Positions 56,244-64,000 of a stretch of DNA of 64,000 bases are shown here, piece after piece. The position numbers and the translations under genes were made by a program. Every line of letters starts with the position of its first letter. The stretch's first letter is position 1. The notes beneath the pieces were generated by a model. The model ran no database searches. It had not been told where the DNA came from and saw nothing but the letters and a program-made list of their open reading frames with translations. The DNA lies in NCBI RefSeq assembly GCF_014207655.1, contig NZ_JACHHJ010000001.1, positions 744,001 to 808,000 on the forward strand. Reading direction: 5' to 3'. Source of the DNA: Geomicrobium halophilum. GTDB taxonomy: Bacteria > Bacillota > Bacilli > Bacillales > Marinococcaceae.

Positions 56244-58094
56244 GTGATTCCTCTGGCGCAAAAGTCAATCCCTGAAGAGAAAGTCGAAAAAATTCGCAGA
56301 CAGGCGGACATTGTCGACATTATCGGGGAATCGGTTCAACTCCAGAAAAAAGGTGAATATCGTTACGCAGGATTATGCCCTTTCCATGATGAAAATACGC
56401 CTTCGTTTTCGGTATCTCAGGATCGTCAGCTCTATTATTGTTTTGGCTGTGGTGCTGCCGGAAATGTGATTACGTTTGTCATGGAGCATGAGCAGGTGCC
56501 CTTTTTAGAAGCCATTGCAAAGCTGGCTGAGAAAACAAATATTGATGTAGAACTTCCGGCTAGTGACGGGTCTACTACAAAAAGCGGCAGCTCCATGAAA
56601 GAAGGGATCGCCTTAGCATCACGCTTTTACCATCACTTGCTTATGCATACAGAGCAAGGGCGAGAGGCTTATGAGTACGCTCGCCATCGAGAAGTGAGTG
56701 AGGAAGCCTTACGCCGATTTCAGATTGGTTTTGCCCCCCGTGAGCGAGAAGCACTTTCATTGTTATTAAAGAACCGCGATTTTGATCTTCGAGAAATGGA
56801 GCAAGCAGATTTGTTGCAAATTCCGGAAGATGGACACAGCCCTTTTGATCGCTTCAGCAATCGACTCATATTCCCGATATGGGATCAAAATGGCAAGGTG
56901 ATTGCATTCGGAGGCCGGGCTCTTGATGAACAGTCTGCTAAGTATTTAAACACCCGGGAGACGCCAGTTTTCAAAAAAAATGAAGTTCTTTATGGGTATC
57001 ATCTTGCACGTGCAGCTATTCGGAAACAAAATTTTGCGGTTCTATTTGAAGGATATATGGATGTTGTCTCAGCTTGGATGGCTGGTGTGGAGAACGGAGT
57101 TGCAACACTTGGTACTTCTCTAACAAGTGGGCAGGCAAACTTGATTCAACGATTGTCCAATCATGTGACGATTTGTTATGACGGGGACGCTGCAGGTCAG
57201 AAAGCTGCCATTAAGAATGCTGAAACTCTGGAAGAGAATGGCTGCCAAGTGAAAATTGCCCCGATGCCAGCCAATAAAGACCCTGATGATTATATTCGTG
57301 AAGAAGGACCTTCTGCATTTATGACGAATATGATTGAAAGTGCACAGTCAGTTATTTCCTTTAAAATGAGTGCATATCGAAAAGAGAAAAACCTGAAACG
57401 GGAAGGAGATCGTCAGGCCTATATCGAATGGGTACTTGAGGAGCTAACAACGGTACGTAGTCCGGTGGAGCGTGAATTTTATCTGAAGCAGTTAGCAGAT
57501 GAATTTTCAGTATCGATGGAGGCATTAAAACAAGAACAGTATCGTATTTATCAAAGGGTACGCAGAAAAAATGCCTCTCAAATCGAACCTCTACAGGAGA
57601 AACGGTCTGATAGCATATCTTTCCAGAAGAATCTCCCCCCTGCGTTTCATAATGCTGAACGCGCACTTATACAAATGATGATGGAGGATAAGGAGTGGGC
57701 AGAAGATGTGAAACGTGAGATTGGCGGGAATTTTAACGTTGATGAATACGCGGCAATTGCAGCTTTTTTATATGCTTATTATGGGGAAGGATATCCAGCC
57801 GGAAGCGCCGGGTTTTTGGACTATTTACCCGATCAAACACTTGTACCGATCGCAACGGAAATTGCGATGCAATCCGTAGGTGAGATAACCCCTGAAGTGT
57901 TCGCAGATTATATTTATCAGGTTAAGAACTATCCAAGTTGGGTAGAAATAGAACAAAAAGAAAATGCGCAGAAAGAAGCAGAACGAAAAAACGATGCTGA
58001 AACAGCTTTAAAACTAGGGCAGGAAATTATTGCATTGCGAAAAAACCTTGGGCACAAAACGATGCGGCCCCGGCATTTGCGTGCGAATCTGTAA
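56244..58094 (+). CDS. dnaG: DNA primase
   Basis: DnaG (about 616 residues) makes RNA primers for replication. The N-terminal zinc finger is CPFHDENTPSFSVSQDRQLYYCFGCGAAGN near residues 37-66. The TOPRIM catalytic core has FEGYMDVVSAWMAGV near residue 268 and CYDGDAAGQKAA near 310. The C-terminal part binds DnaB/DnaC helicase. The start is uncertain: adjacent GTGs at 56241 and 56244 align best with the B. subtilis N-terminus (IPDEIV versus IPEEKV), but neither has a strong ribosome-binding site. A longer frame to 56094 exists. Confidence 0.93.
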   Translation: MIPLAQKSIPEEKVEKIRRQADIVDIIGESVQLQKKGEYRYAGLCPFHDENTPSFSVSQDRQLYYCFGCGAAGNVITFVMEHEQVPFLEAIAKLAEKTNIDVELPASDGSTTKSGSSMKEGIALASRFYHHLLMHTEQGREAYEYARHREVSEEALRRFQIGFAPREREALSLLLKNRDFDLREMEQADLLQIPEDGHSPFDRFSNRLIFPIWDQNGKVIAFGGRALDEQSAKYLNTRETPVFKKNEVLYGYHLARAAIRKQNFAVLFEGYMDVVSAWMAGVENGVATLGTSLTSGQANLIQRLSNHVTICYDGDAAGQKAAIKNAETLEENGCQVKIAPMPANKDPDDYIREEGPSAFMTNMIESAQSVISFKMSAYRKEKNLKREGDRQAYIEWVLEELTTVRSPVEREFYLKQLADEFSVSMEALKQEQYRIYQRVRRKNASQIEPLQEKRSDSISFQKNLPPAFHNAERALIQMMMEDKEWAEDVKREIGGNFNVDEYAAIAAFLYAYYGEGYPAGSAGFLDYLPDQTLVPIATEIAMQSVGEITPEVFADYIYQVKNYPSWVEIEQKENAQKEAERKNDAETALKLGQEIIALRKNLGHKTMRPRHLRANL

Positions 58095-58411
58095 ACATGT
58101 GTCTCAAAAAGAAACGTGAAGATTCACCAGAAATTTTTCCTATACTTTTTGAGCGCTCTCTAAATAGTGCATGTTCAAAAGGGGGACAAAAGGAGCCGAG
58201 CCGTTCGAGGAGACTTAAACCTTGAGCACCGTATTGAGGAGCGAAGAAGCAAGTCGACGAATAATACGGTAAACTTAGACTCCGCTTCCTAGAATCATCC
58301 TCGGAAAAGAAAAGTTACTTCTCTTTCGAGGAAGTTTTTCTGTACTTTTTGAACATCCTTTATAAAGGATCGTTGTTTTTCTGTTTTTGGAAATGGAAGG
58401 AGGGAGATCGA
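58095..58411. other. Intergenic region between dnaG and sigA, mostly repeat
   Basis: Besides the repeat copy, a small inverted pair GTCTCAAAAAG (58101-58111) and CTTTTTGAGCGC lies in 58100-58157. No gene was seen. sigA must be read through this insertion or from an internal promoter. Confidence 0.6.
58167..58358 (-). repeat. Dispersed MITE-like repeat, copy 6 (inverted)
   Basis: Plus-strand GTGCATGTTCAAAAGGGGGA followed by CAAAAGGAGCCGAG and CGAGGAGAC is the reverse complement of the 3' end of copy 2. The right end CTTTTTGAACATCC mirrors the copy 2 start. It separates dnaG from sigA, normally closely spaced in an operon. Confidence 0.75.
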
Positions 58412-59527
58412 ATGGCAGAGAAACCCGCTCGTTCATTAGCGGAAGGTGAAATGTCCATCGATCAAGTAAAAGAACAGCTCGTGGAATTAGGTAAAAAGCG
58501 CGGGGTGTTATCATACGCGGAAATAACCGAAAAGCTTGCCCAGTTTGATCAGGATTCTGAGCAAATGGATGAATTTTTTGAGTACCTTGGTGAACAAGGT
58601 GTTGATTTACTCAATGAAGGTGAAGAAGTTCCTAGTATGGAACAAGTCGAAAAGGAAGATGATTTTGATCTAAATGACCTGAGTGTCCCACCAGGTATAA
58701 AGATTAATGATCCCGTACGTATGTATCTAAAAGAAATTGGTCGTGTTCCTCTTCTTTCAGCCGAGGAAGAAATTCATCTTGCCAAGAAGATTGAGGAAGA
58801 TGACGAGGAGGCAAAACGGCGTTTAGCTGAAGCAAACCTGCGTCTTGTCGTCAGTATAGCCAAGCGCTATGTCGGTCGCGGCATGCTGTTTCTGGATTTG
58901 ATTCAAGAAGGTAACATGGGGTTAATTAAAGCAGTGGAGAAATTCGATTATAACAAAGGGTTTAAGTTTAGTACGTATGCCACCTGGTGGATTCGTCAGG
59001 CAATTACACGTGCGATTGCCGACCAGGCACGGACGATACGTATTCCCGTTCATATGGTCGAAACCATTAACAAATTAATCCGTGTCCAGCGTCAATTACT
59101 TCAGGACCTTGGCCGTGAGCCGACTCCAGAGGAAGTTTCTGAAGAGATGGATCTAACTCCAGACAAAGTACGTGAGATCTTAAAAATTGCTCAAGAGCCC
59201 GTATCGTTAGAAACGCCGATCGGTGAAGAAGATGACTCTCACCTTGGTGACTTTATCGAGGATCAGGAGGCATTGGCTCCTACGGATGCAGCTGCTTATG
59301 AATTACTAAAAGAGCAACTTGAGGACGTACTCGATACGCTAACCGATCGGGAAGAAAATGTTTTACGTTTAAGATTTGGGTTAGATGACGGCCGTACACG
59401 TACACTGGAAGAAGTAGGGAAAGTGTTCGGTGTAACCCGTGAGCGCATCCGTCAAATTGAAGCGAAAGCATTGCGCAAGCTCAGGCATCCAAGCCGCAGT
59501 AAACGTCTTAAAGACTTTATGGAGTAA
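58412..59527 (+). CDS. sigA: Primary sigma factor SigA (RpoD)
   Basis: SigA (371 residues) directs housekeeping transcription. Region 1.1 is at the N-terminus, region 1.2 has [21 protein letters not shown] near residue 102, region 2 has [26 protein letters not shown] and [20 protein letters not shown] near 155-205, region 3 follows, and region 4.2 has [28 protein letters not shown] near 331-358. ATG 58412 has GGAGGGAGA upstream. Usual operon partner dnaG is upstream. Confidence 0.98.
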   Translation: MAEKPARSLAEGEMSIDQVKEQLVELGKKRGVLSYAEITEKLAQFDQDSEQMDEFFEYLGEQGVDLLNEGEEVPSMEQVEKEDDFDLNDLSVPPGIKINDPVRMYLKEIGRVPLLSAEEEIHLAKKIEEDDEEAKRRLAEANLRLVVSIAKRYVGRGMLFLDLIQEGNMGLIKAVEKFDYNKGFKFSTYATWWIRQAITRAIADQARTIRIPVHMVETINKLIRVQRQLLQDLGREPTPEEVSEEMDLTPDKVREILKIAQEPVSLETPIGEEDDSHLGDFIEDQEALAPTDAAAYELLKEQLEDVLDTLTDREENVLRLRFGLDDGRTRTLEEVGKVFGVTRERIRQIEAKALRKLRHPSRSKRLKDFME

Positions 59528-59534
59528 GGATCCG

Positions 59535-59569
59535 CGGGTTACTTCTATCGGGAGTAACCCGATTCTTTA
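59535..59569 (+). terminator. Intrinsic terminator of sigA
   Basis: CGGGTTACT (59535-59543) pairs perfectly with AGTAACCCG (59553-59561), followed by ATTCTTTAT. Confidence 0.8.
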
Positions 59570-59730
59570 TAGGTTTATATTATCGAGATTCATGACAGAT
59601 TGCAAATGCGCCCATTTTAAATAACGACAATTTGAGAAACTCAGCTGAAATTGCTTTTCATTACTTGGTTTTTCATATAGAATATAGGACGAAACCGCCT
59701 GAATAACTAAAATCGAGGGGGGGAGATTCG

Positions 59731-60078
59731 GTGAAAGGACAACCTTTAATTCCGTTTTTACTGATTGGCGTTGCTGGTTTATTTCTCATGCTGGTTCTTT
59801 CGTTTGTTGGATTATCGCAACCAGGTGAGGAGGATGAAAACGGAGACGAAAACGGTGAAGAAGCATCCGTGGAGATGGGGGCTGAGCTTTACGAAGAGAA
59901 TTGCTTAAGCTGTCATGGTGATGATATGGAAGGGGAGACTGGTCCTGCAATTGCCGGAGATGATCCAGATACAGTGTTGAGTGCGATTGAGGAAGGTCCA
60001 GGAACAATGCCAGAAGACTTGGTCACTGGTGAAGAGGCTGAGGCTGTGGCTGAGTACGTCTCCGAAGGAGGAGAATAG
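59731..60078 (+). CDS. cccA: Membrane-anchored cytochrome c-550
   Basis: This 115-residue c-type cytochrome has an N-terminal membrane anchor (about residues 5-27), a very acidic linker, and a heme domain with CLSCH near residues 56-60. The distal methionine is in GPGTMPEDLVTGEEAEAVAEYV near residue 91. It resembles CccA of B. subtilis, which follows sigA there. The high acidity is common in secreted proteins of halophiles/alkaliphiles. Start is GTG at 59731. Confidence 0.93.
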   Translation: MKGQPLIPFLLIGVAGLFLMLVLSFVGLSQPGEEDENGDENGEEASVEMGAELYEENCLSCHGDDMEGETGPAIAGDDPDTVLSAIEEGPGTMPEDLVTGEEAEAVAEYVSEGGE

Positions 60079-60140
60079 TACATAAATTTCGCACGATGGT
60101 GTGTATTTGGGTACACAAGATGTATGAAAAATAGTTACGA

Positions 60141-60169
60141 AGGAGGGCGCCCAATTGGCGCTCCTTTTT
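60141..60169 (+). terminator. Intrinsic terminator of cccA
   Basis: AGGAGGGCGCC pairs with GGCGCTCCT with a small bulge, followed by a T-run. Confidence 0.7.
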
Positions 60170-60201
60170 CGTAATCATGGTAAGAAAAGAGGGGAAATAA
60201 A

Positions 60202-60918
60202 GTGGAACAAGTGCAACAGTTATCTTTGCGCTTGCAAACGATTGCGCGTGAAGTCCCATGTGAAACGCGGCTGGCCGATATAGGAACCGATCATGCCCGC
60301 CTACCTATAGCCCTTGTGGTTGACGGACGTATTAAATCAGCGGTCGCAAGTGACGTTAACCCCGGCCCGTTTCAAACAGCTTTAAGGAATGTAGCAGCGA
60401 GTGGTTTATCGGAGCAGATTTCCGTGCGACACGGAAACGGATTGCATACGCTAACTGAAGCAGATGACATCGACACCATTGCCATAGCAGGTATGGGTGG
60501 GAACTTAATTACAGATATTTTGACACACGATAAAGGAATACTTAAAAACGTGGAGTCTCTGATTCTCCAGCCCAATGTAGCCGCTGATATTGTACGCAAA
60601 TGGTTATATACTAAGGGGTGGCAATTAAAGGCAGAATATGTTATCCAAGAGGATGAACGGTTTTACGAAGTGTTAACAGCGGTTAAAGGAAGCCCGGATC
60701 AAGCTTATGAAAATAAGGATTGGGAAGCCGCTCTTATGTTTGGACCCAAACTATTGGAAAATAAAACGAATACATTTCGAACGAAATGGCAGCATGAATT
60801 GGAGCACTTACAGCGAGTGTTGGAACAGATGAACGCAGCCCATGAACGCAGGGATATTGTATCAGAGCGCGAACGTCTTAAGGAGCGGATTAAAAAAATT
60901 GAGGAGGTTTTAACATGA
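60202..60918 (+). CDS. trmK: tRNA (adenine22-N1)-methyltransferase TrmK
   Basis: TrmK (238 residues, YqfN) methylates A22 in tRNA. The Rossmann methyltransferase domain has RLADIGTDHARLPIALV near residue 19, SDVNPGPFQTALRN near 50 and IAGMGGNLITDIL near 94. The C-terminal part is a coiled coil. GTG start with GAGGGG upstream. It overlaps yqfO by 4 nt. Confidence 0.95.
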   Translation: MEQVQQLSLRLQTIAREVPCETRLADIGTDHARLPIALVVDGRIKSAVASDVNPGPFQTALRNVAASGLSEQISVRHGNGLHTLTEADDIDTIAIAGMGGNLITDILTHDKGILKNVESLILQPNVAADIVRKWLYTKGWQLKAEYVIQEDERFYEVLTAVKGSPDQAYENKDWEAALMFGPKLLENKTNTFRTKWQHELEHLQRVLEQMNAAHERRDIVSERERLKERIKKIEEVLT

Positions 60919-62036
60919 GTACGATTCCAAGTGCAAATCAAGTGATTAAGTTGCTTGAAAGCTGGTCTCCGCAACGTTTCGCTATGGAAAGCGATAGGGT
61001 TGGACTGATGCTCGGGTCATTGGAAAGGCCTGTTAAAAAAGTTTTGGTCACCCTGGATGTGACGGAGGCAGTCGTACAGGAAGCGATTGAACAAGACATT
61101 GATTTAATCATCAGTCATCATCCGCTTTTGTTTAAGCCGCTTACTGAGGTAGACACAGATACAGCGAAAGGTCAAGTAATTCAAAAATGCCTGCAACATG
61201 AAATCACTGTTTATGCGGCTCATACGAATCTTGATATAGCCCCAGGCGGCGTAAACGACTGGATCGCAGAAGCGATCGGCTTAGAGAATACGTCTGTACT
61301 CGTCCCGCAAAAAACAGATGCTCTGCAAAAACTCGTTGCTTTTGTACCGGAGGAAAACGTTGAGTACGTGAGAAAAGCGCTGGGTGACGCAGGAGCTGGT
61401 CACATTGGCGACTACTCCCATTGCACGTTCAATAGTGATGGAACAGGAACGTTTATCCCAGGGGACGGTACAGATCCTCATATTGGAAATCGTGGGGAAA
61501 TGACGTTTGTTTCTGAGAAAAAAATCGAGACTGTTGTGCCGGATTCCAAGTTGGCACATGTGCTTAATGTACTAACAGATGTGCATCCTTATGAAGAACC
61601 TGCGTATGACCTTTATCCTCTCGGTCTAGAAGGGGAAAGCATAGGCCTGGGGCGGATAGGGGAGCTTCCGGAAGGGATGCCATTGGAGACGTTCGCACAT
61701 GCACTAAAAGACGTATTCGCAGTAGATGGCTTGAGGGTATCCGGAGATTTGGGCAAGACGGTTAAAAATGTCGCTGTATTAGGTGGAGCCGGTGAAAAAT
61801 ATTGGCCGCAGGCACTTAAAGCAGGTGCAGACGTATATGTAACCGGTGATCTTACGTATCACAACGCTCAAGATGCACAAGCAGAGGGACTATCCCTCGT
61901 TGATCCTGGCCACCATATCGAAGAGATTATGAAAAAATCGCTCGCATCCCGCTTAACAAACGAAGCCGATTCTGCAAATGTTCAAGTTTCGTTCAAAGCA
62001 TCTGCTGTCAGTACAGAACCGTTTAGATTCCTGTAA
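60915..62036 (+). CDS. yqfO: Nif3-like dinuclear metal-centre protein YqfO
   Basis: YqfO (373 residues) is a NIF3-family protein with an inserted PII-like domain (about residues 130-235). Metal-binding motifs are LIISHHPLLFKPL near residue 66, HTNLDIAPGGVNDWIAEAIGL near 103, and VTGDLTYHNAQDAQAEGLSLVDPGHHIEE near 312. The biochemical function (sometimes annotated GTP cyclohydrolase type 2) is not secure. It is coupled to trmK as in other Bacillaceae. Confidence 0.94.
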   Translation: MSTIPSANQVIKLLESWSPQRFAMESDRVGLMLGSLERPVKKVLVTLDVTEAVVQEAIEQDIDLIISHHPLLFKPLTEVDTDTAKGQVIQKCLQHEITVYAAHTNLDIAPGGVNDWIAEAIGLENTSVLVPQKTDALQKLVAFVPEENVEYVRKALGDAGAGHIGDYSHCTFNSDGTGTFIPGDGTDPHIGNRGEMTFVSEKKIETVVPDSKLAHVLNVLTDVHPYEEPAYDLYPLGLEGESIGLGRIGELPEGMPLETFAHALKDVFAVDGLRVSGDLGKTVKNVAVLGGAGEKYWPQALKAGADVYVTGDLTYHNAQDAQAEGLSLVDPGHHIEEIMKKSLASRLTNEADSANVQVSFKASAVSTEPFRFL

Positions 62037-62219
62037 AACGTTAAGTAGTAGCCCGTCGCCATTTAAGGTTGTGGCGGGCGATGTTCTTTTAACCCCTTTT
62101 CCATGATTGCCATAGCTTTAAAAGGTCCTAAAATTTAGATATCTTCGCTTTATTTAGCCCCTGATGAATGTATTCATTTGCTATTCCCCCGCTCATCCTA
62201 TCGATACATCATTGCGATC

Positions 62220-62254
62220 AAAAAACGAGTAAAAGGGCTTTTTCCTTTTACTCG
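62220..62254 (-). terminator. Intrinsic terminator of ispH
   Basis: CGAGTAAAAGG (62226-62236) pairs with CCTTTTACTCG (62244-62254). On the minus strand it is followed by a run of Ts. Confidence 0.85.
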
Positions 62255-62265
62255 CTCATTTTACA

Positions 62266-63225
62266 TTATCGTGCACGTGATTTGGAATTTTTGCGTAAGG
62301 GAGGTAAAATCTTGGTTCCTAATGCTTTTCGTTCTGTTTTCCACGTGGAAGGGTCTTCCGGGTCGTATTGGTCTAAAAAGAGAATTACTTCACGCGCGAT
62401 GGCGGTTGGTGTAGATGCACCGGCCGTAACCGCTACTTTTTGAATCCCCTCAAGCCATTCCAATTTTAATTCACTGACATCGGCAATCCGATATGCATTC
62501 GTATGAGCGATATCCTTAGATACTTGCGCAAGCCGGTTGGAGTTATTGCTTTTAGGGTCTCCTACAACGATGAGTAAATCTGCATCTGTTGCCTGATCCC
62601 CAACAGCTTCCTGACGAACTTGAGTAGCTTGACAAATTTCATTATTAACCTCTGCATGTGGAAAGCGTTCCAACGTACGATCCATTATATCAGAAACATC
62701 CCACTGACTCATCGTTGTCTGGTTGGTAACGATGACTTTGTCCCTCTTTAAATCAAGGTTTTCAACATCCTTGACGGTTTCGATAAGGTGAACATGATCG
62801 GGTGCGACACCTATAGCTCCTTCTGGCTCAGGGTGGCCTCGTTTACCGATATAAACAATATCATACCCTTCTTCTTTTTTTTCAGCAATTAAATCATGGG
62901 TATGTGTCACATCTGGACAGGTGGCATCAATCGTTGTTAAGCCTCTTTCGTCGGCCAATTGCCGGACTTCTGGCGATACGCCATGGGCGGTAAAAATCAC
63001 GGTTCCATTTTCTACCTGTCTAAGAATCTCAAGTCGATTAGGTCCGTCTAGAGAGATAATTCCTTCTTCTTCAAATGCATCTGTTACGTGTTTATTATGA
63101 ACGATCATTCCGAGAATGTAGATAGGCCTCGGCAATTCCTTATCTTCTGCTGCTTGGCGGGCTACGACCATAGCATCTACAACGCCATAGCAATAACCTC
63201 TAGGGGTAATTTTCTGAACTTCCAT
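62266..63225 (-). CDS. ispH: 4-hydroxy-3-methylbut-2-enyl diphosphate reductase
   Basis: IspH (319 residues, YqfP) performs the last step of the MEP isoprenoid pathway with a [4Fe-4S] cluster. Cluster cysteines are in PRGYCYGV near residue 13, [12 protein letters not shown] near 105, and [14 protein letters not shown] near 202. [11 protein letters not shown] and [10 protein letters not shown] are also conserved. ATG 63225 has GGAGG 8-9 nt upstream; a longer frame to 63279 is not needed. It lies convergent to yqfO. Confidence 0.97.
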   Translation of the reverse strand: MEVQKITPRGYCYGVVDAMVVARQAAEDKELPRPIYILGMIVHNKHVTDAFEEEGIISLDGPNRLEILRQVENGTVIFTAHGVSPEVRQLADERGLTTIDATCPDVTHTHDLIAEKKEEGYDIVYIGKRGHPEPEGAIGVAPDHVHLIETVKDVENLDLKRDKVIVTNQTTMSQWDVSDIMDRTLERFPHAEVNNEICQATQVRQEAVGDQATDADLLIVVGDPKSNNSNRLAQVSKDIAHTNAYRIADVSELKLEWLEGIQKVAVTAGASTPTAIAREVILFLDQYDPEDPSTWKTERKALGTKILPPLRKNSKSRAR

Positions 63226-63333
63226 AGCCAAGTCCTCCAATGTTTGTAGGCTATATACAATTATACAGTCAGAGAACATTTTCGTAAATGAAAAGGGGTA
63301 AATTGCAGCCCTCCCTATCCTTTCCCCGGTTCA

Positions 63334-63813
63334 TTAGACGTAAAGTTTTGGAGGTGGTTGTTCACCCTCTTTCATCTCAAAGGTTGCCATCGGTTTGATC
63401 TTTTCAGAAAATACCTCCTCAGAAGAGCCTGATTCTAGTTTCTGCTCCTGCTCGTTCTTTGTTTCTGAAGCTGGTGCAGGAGGGAGCGCAGGCTTAGAAG
63501 CAGAGGGGCTCTTGAGCATTTTTCTCACTTGATTTGCCTTTTGTAACATGGGCGGGATTTGTTTAACCATGGGCCCATATTTTTGGATCATCGGAAGCCA
63601 CTTTGCAGAATTTTGCAGCATAGGGATTAATTGACCGACCGAACCGAGGGATGGAGCACCTTGGGCGAGCGCTGCGCCTCCACCAGCAGCAGATGGCAAT
63701 CCTCCTCCCATCATGGGTAAAGCCGCTGATCTAGCCGCCATCGGCCCAAGAGCAGATGGCACAGCTGGGGGCACCGGCATGGGCATTGGCATCATTGGGG
63801 GTGGTCCTAACAT
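63334..63813 (-). CDS. yqfQ: YqfQ/VrrA-like protein
   Basis: This 159-residue protein has a Pro/Met/Gly/Ala-rich N-terminal half (MLGPPPMMPMPMPVPP start), a central helix-forming block QLIPMLQNSAKWLPMIQKYGPMVKQ near residues 60-84, and a charged tail. It resembles the YqfQ/VrrA family (spore-associated in some Bacillus), and its place after ispH matches B. subtilis. ATG 63813 has AAAGAAG about 8 nt upstream; an in-frame GTG is at 63822. Confidence 0.75.
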   Translation of the reverse strand: MLGPPPMMPMPMPVPPAVPSALGPMAARSAALPMMGGGLPSAAGGGAALAQGAPSLGSVGQLIPMLQNSAKWLPMIQKYGPMVKQIPPMLQKANQVRKMLKSPSASKPALPPAPASETKNEQEQKLESGSSEEVFSEKIKPMATFEMKEGEQPPPKLYV

Positions 63814-64000
63814 CTCAATCACTTCTTTCTGTACTCAAAATATTATTTCAAAATTAAAGTAACCTGCTAAAGACCTTCCGTTAAATATTGCCATGTTCTG
63901 TGAAGTGGAAGTTGTCACCTCCTATGAAAACAAAGGCTAACGAGCTATTTATGAACGATGATTAGATGGTAAGGGATAAACGTTATAATGAACATGCCAT
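63814..64000. other. Right-edge region upstream of yqfQ
   Basis: No gene was recognised. A TATAAT at 63984-63989 with TTAGAT 16 nt upstream may be a plus-strand promoter for a gene beyond the window (cshB is the expected neighbour). Confidence 0.35.

Overview
This window is a low-GC Gram-positive chromosome segment from an endospore-forming member of the Bacillaceae. From about 10.8 kb to the right end the gene order follows the B. subtilis block sda-yqeG-yqeH-aroE-yqeI-nadD-yqeK-rsfS-yqeM-comER-comEA-comEC-yqzM-holA-rpsT-gpr-(spoIIP)-yqxA-lepA-hemW-hrcA-grpE-dnaK-dnaJ-prmA-rsmE-mtaB-rpsU-yqeZ-floA-yqfB-yqfC-yqfD-phoH-yqfF-ybeY-dgkA-cdd-era-yqzL-recO-glyQ-glyS-ccpN-yqfL-dnaG-sigA-cccA-trmK-yqfO-ispH-yqfQ. 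Sporulation genes (sigK, sda, gpr, yqfC, yqfD) indicate a spore former. A complete seven-gene Mrp Na+/H+ antiporter operon and many acidic proteins fit a halophilic or alkaliphilic lifestyle; a genus such as Salicibibacter or a relative is possible but this is inference.

Layout. 1-3.0 kb: end of a thiolase gene, a 3-hydroxyacyl-CoA dehydrogenase, and a threonine synthase. 3.0-4.6 kb: a repeat element, an uninterrupted sigK, and the HU gene. 4.7-10.5 kb: mrpABCDEFG on the minus strand. 10.8-11.2 kb: the small checkpoint gene sda (too short to be found easily) with a cluster of DnaA boxes behind its promoter. 11.4-16.5 kb: a tightly packed ribosome-assembly, NAD and shikimate operon. 16.5-22.1 kb: the late competence locus, in which comEB is absent and an O-acetylhomoserine sulfhydrylase-type gene sits between comEA and comEC, followed by the small gene yqzM. 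22.5-26.3 kb: holA, rpsT, gpr and a decayed locus where only the last ~41 codons of spoIIP remain, then yqxA. 26.4-37.5 kb: lepA-hemW, then the CIRCE-controlled heat-shock operon hrcA-grpE-dnaK-dnaJ-prmA-rsmE-mtaB. 37.7-49.2 kb: a Na/Pi cotransporter, rpsU, NfeD/flotillin, yqfC-yqfD and the phoH-yqfF-ybeY-dgkA-cdd-era run. 49.6-55.7 kb: yqzL, recO, a glycine T-box with glyQS, and the ccpN-yqfL pair. 56.2-63.8 kb: the dnaG-sigA operon, cytochrome c, trmK-yqfO, ispH and yqfQ.

No prophage, complete insertion sequence, CRISPR array, rRNA or tRNA gene was seen. The accessory signals are a family of short interspersed repeats with inverted TTCAAAAAG-type ends (copies near 3.1, 23.6, 25.4, 39.2, 56.0 and 58.2 kb), a spoIIP remnant, a ccpN gene that lacks a standard start codon, and several structured intergenic regions. 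I did not find a clearly new multi-gene system; the most informative oddities are listed as findings.
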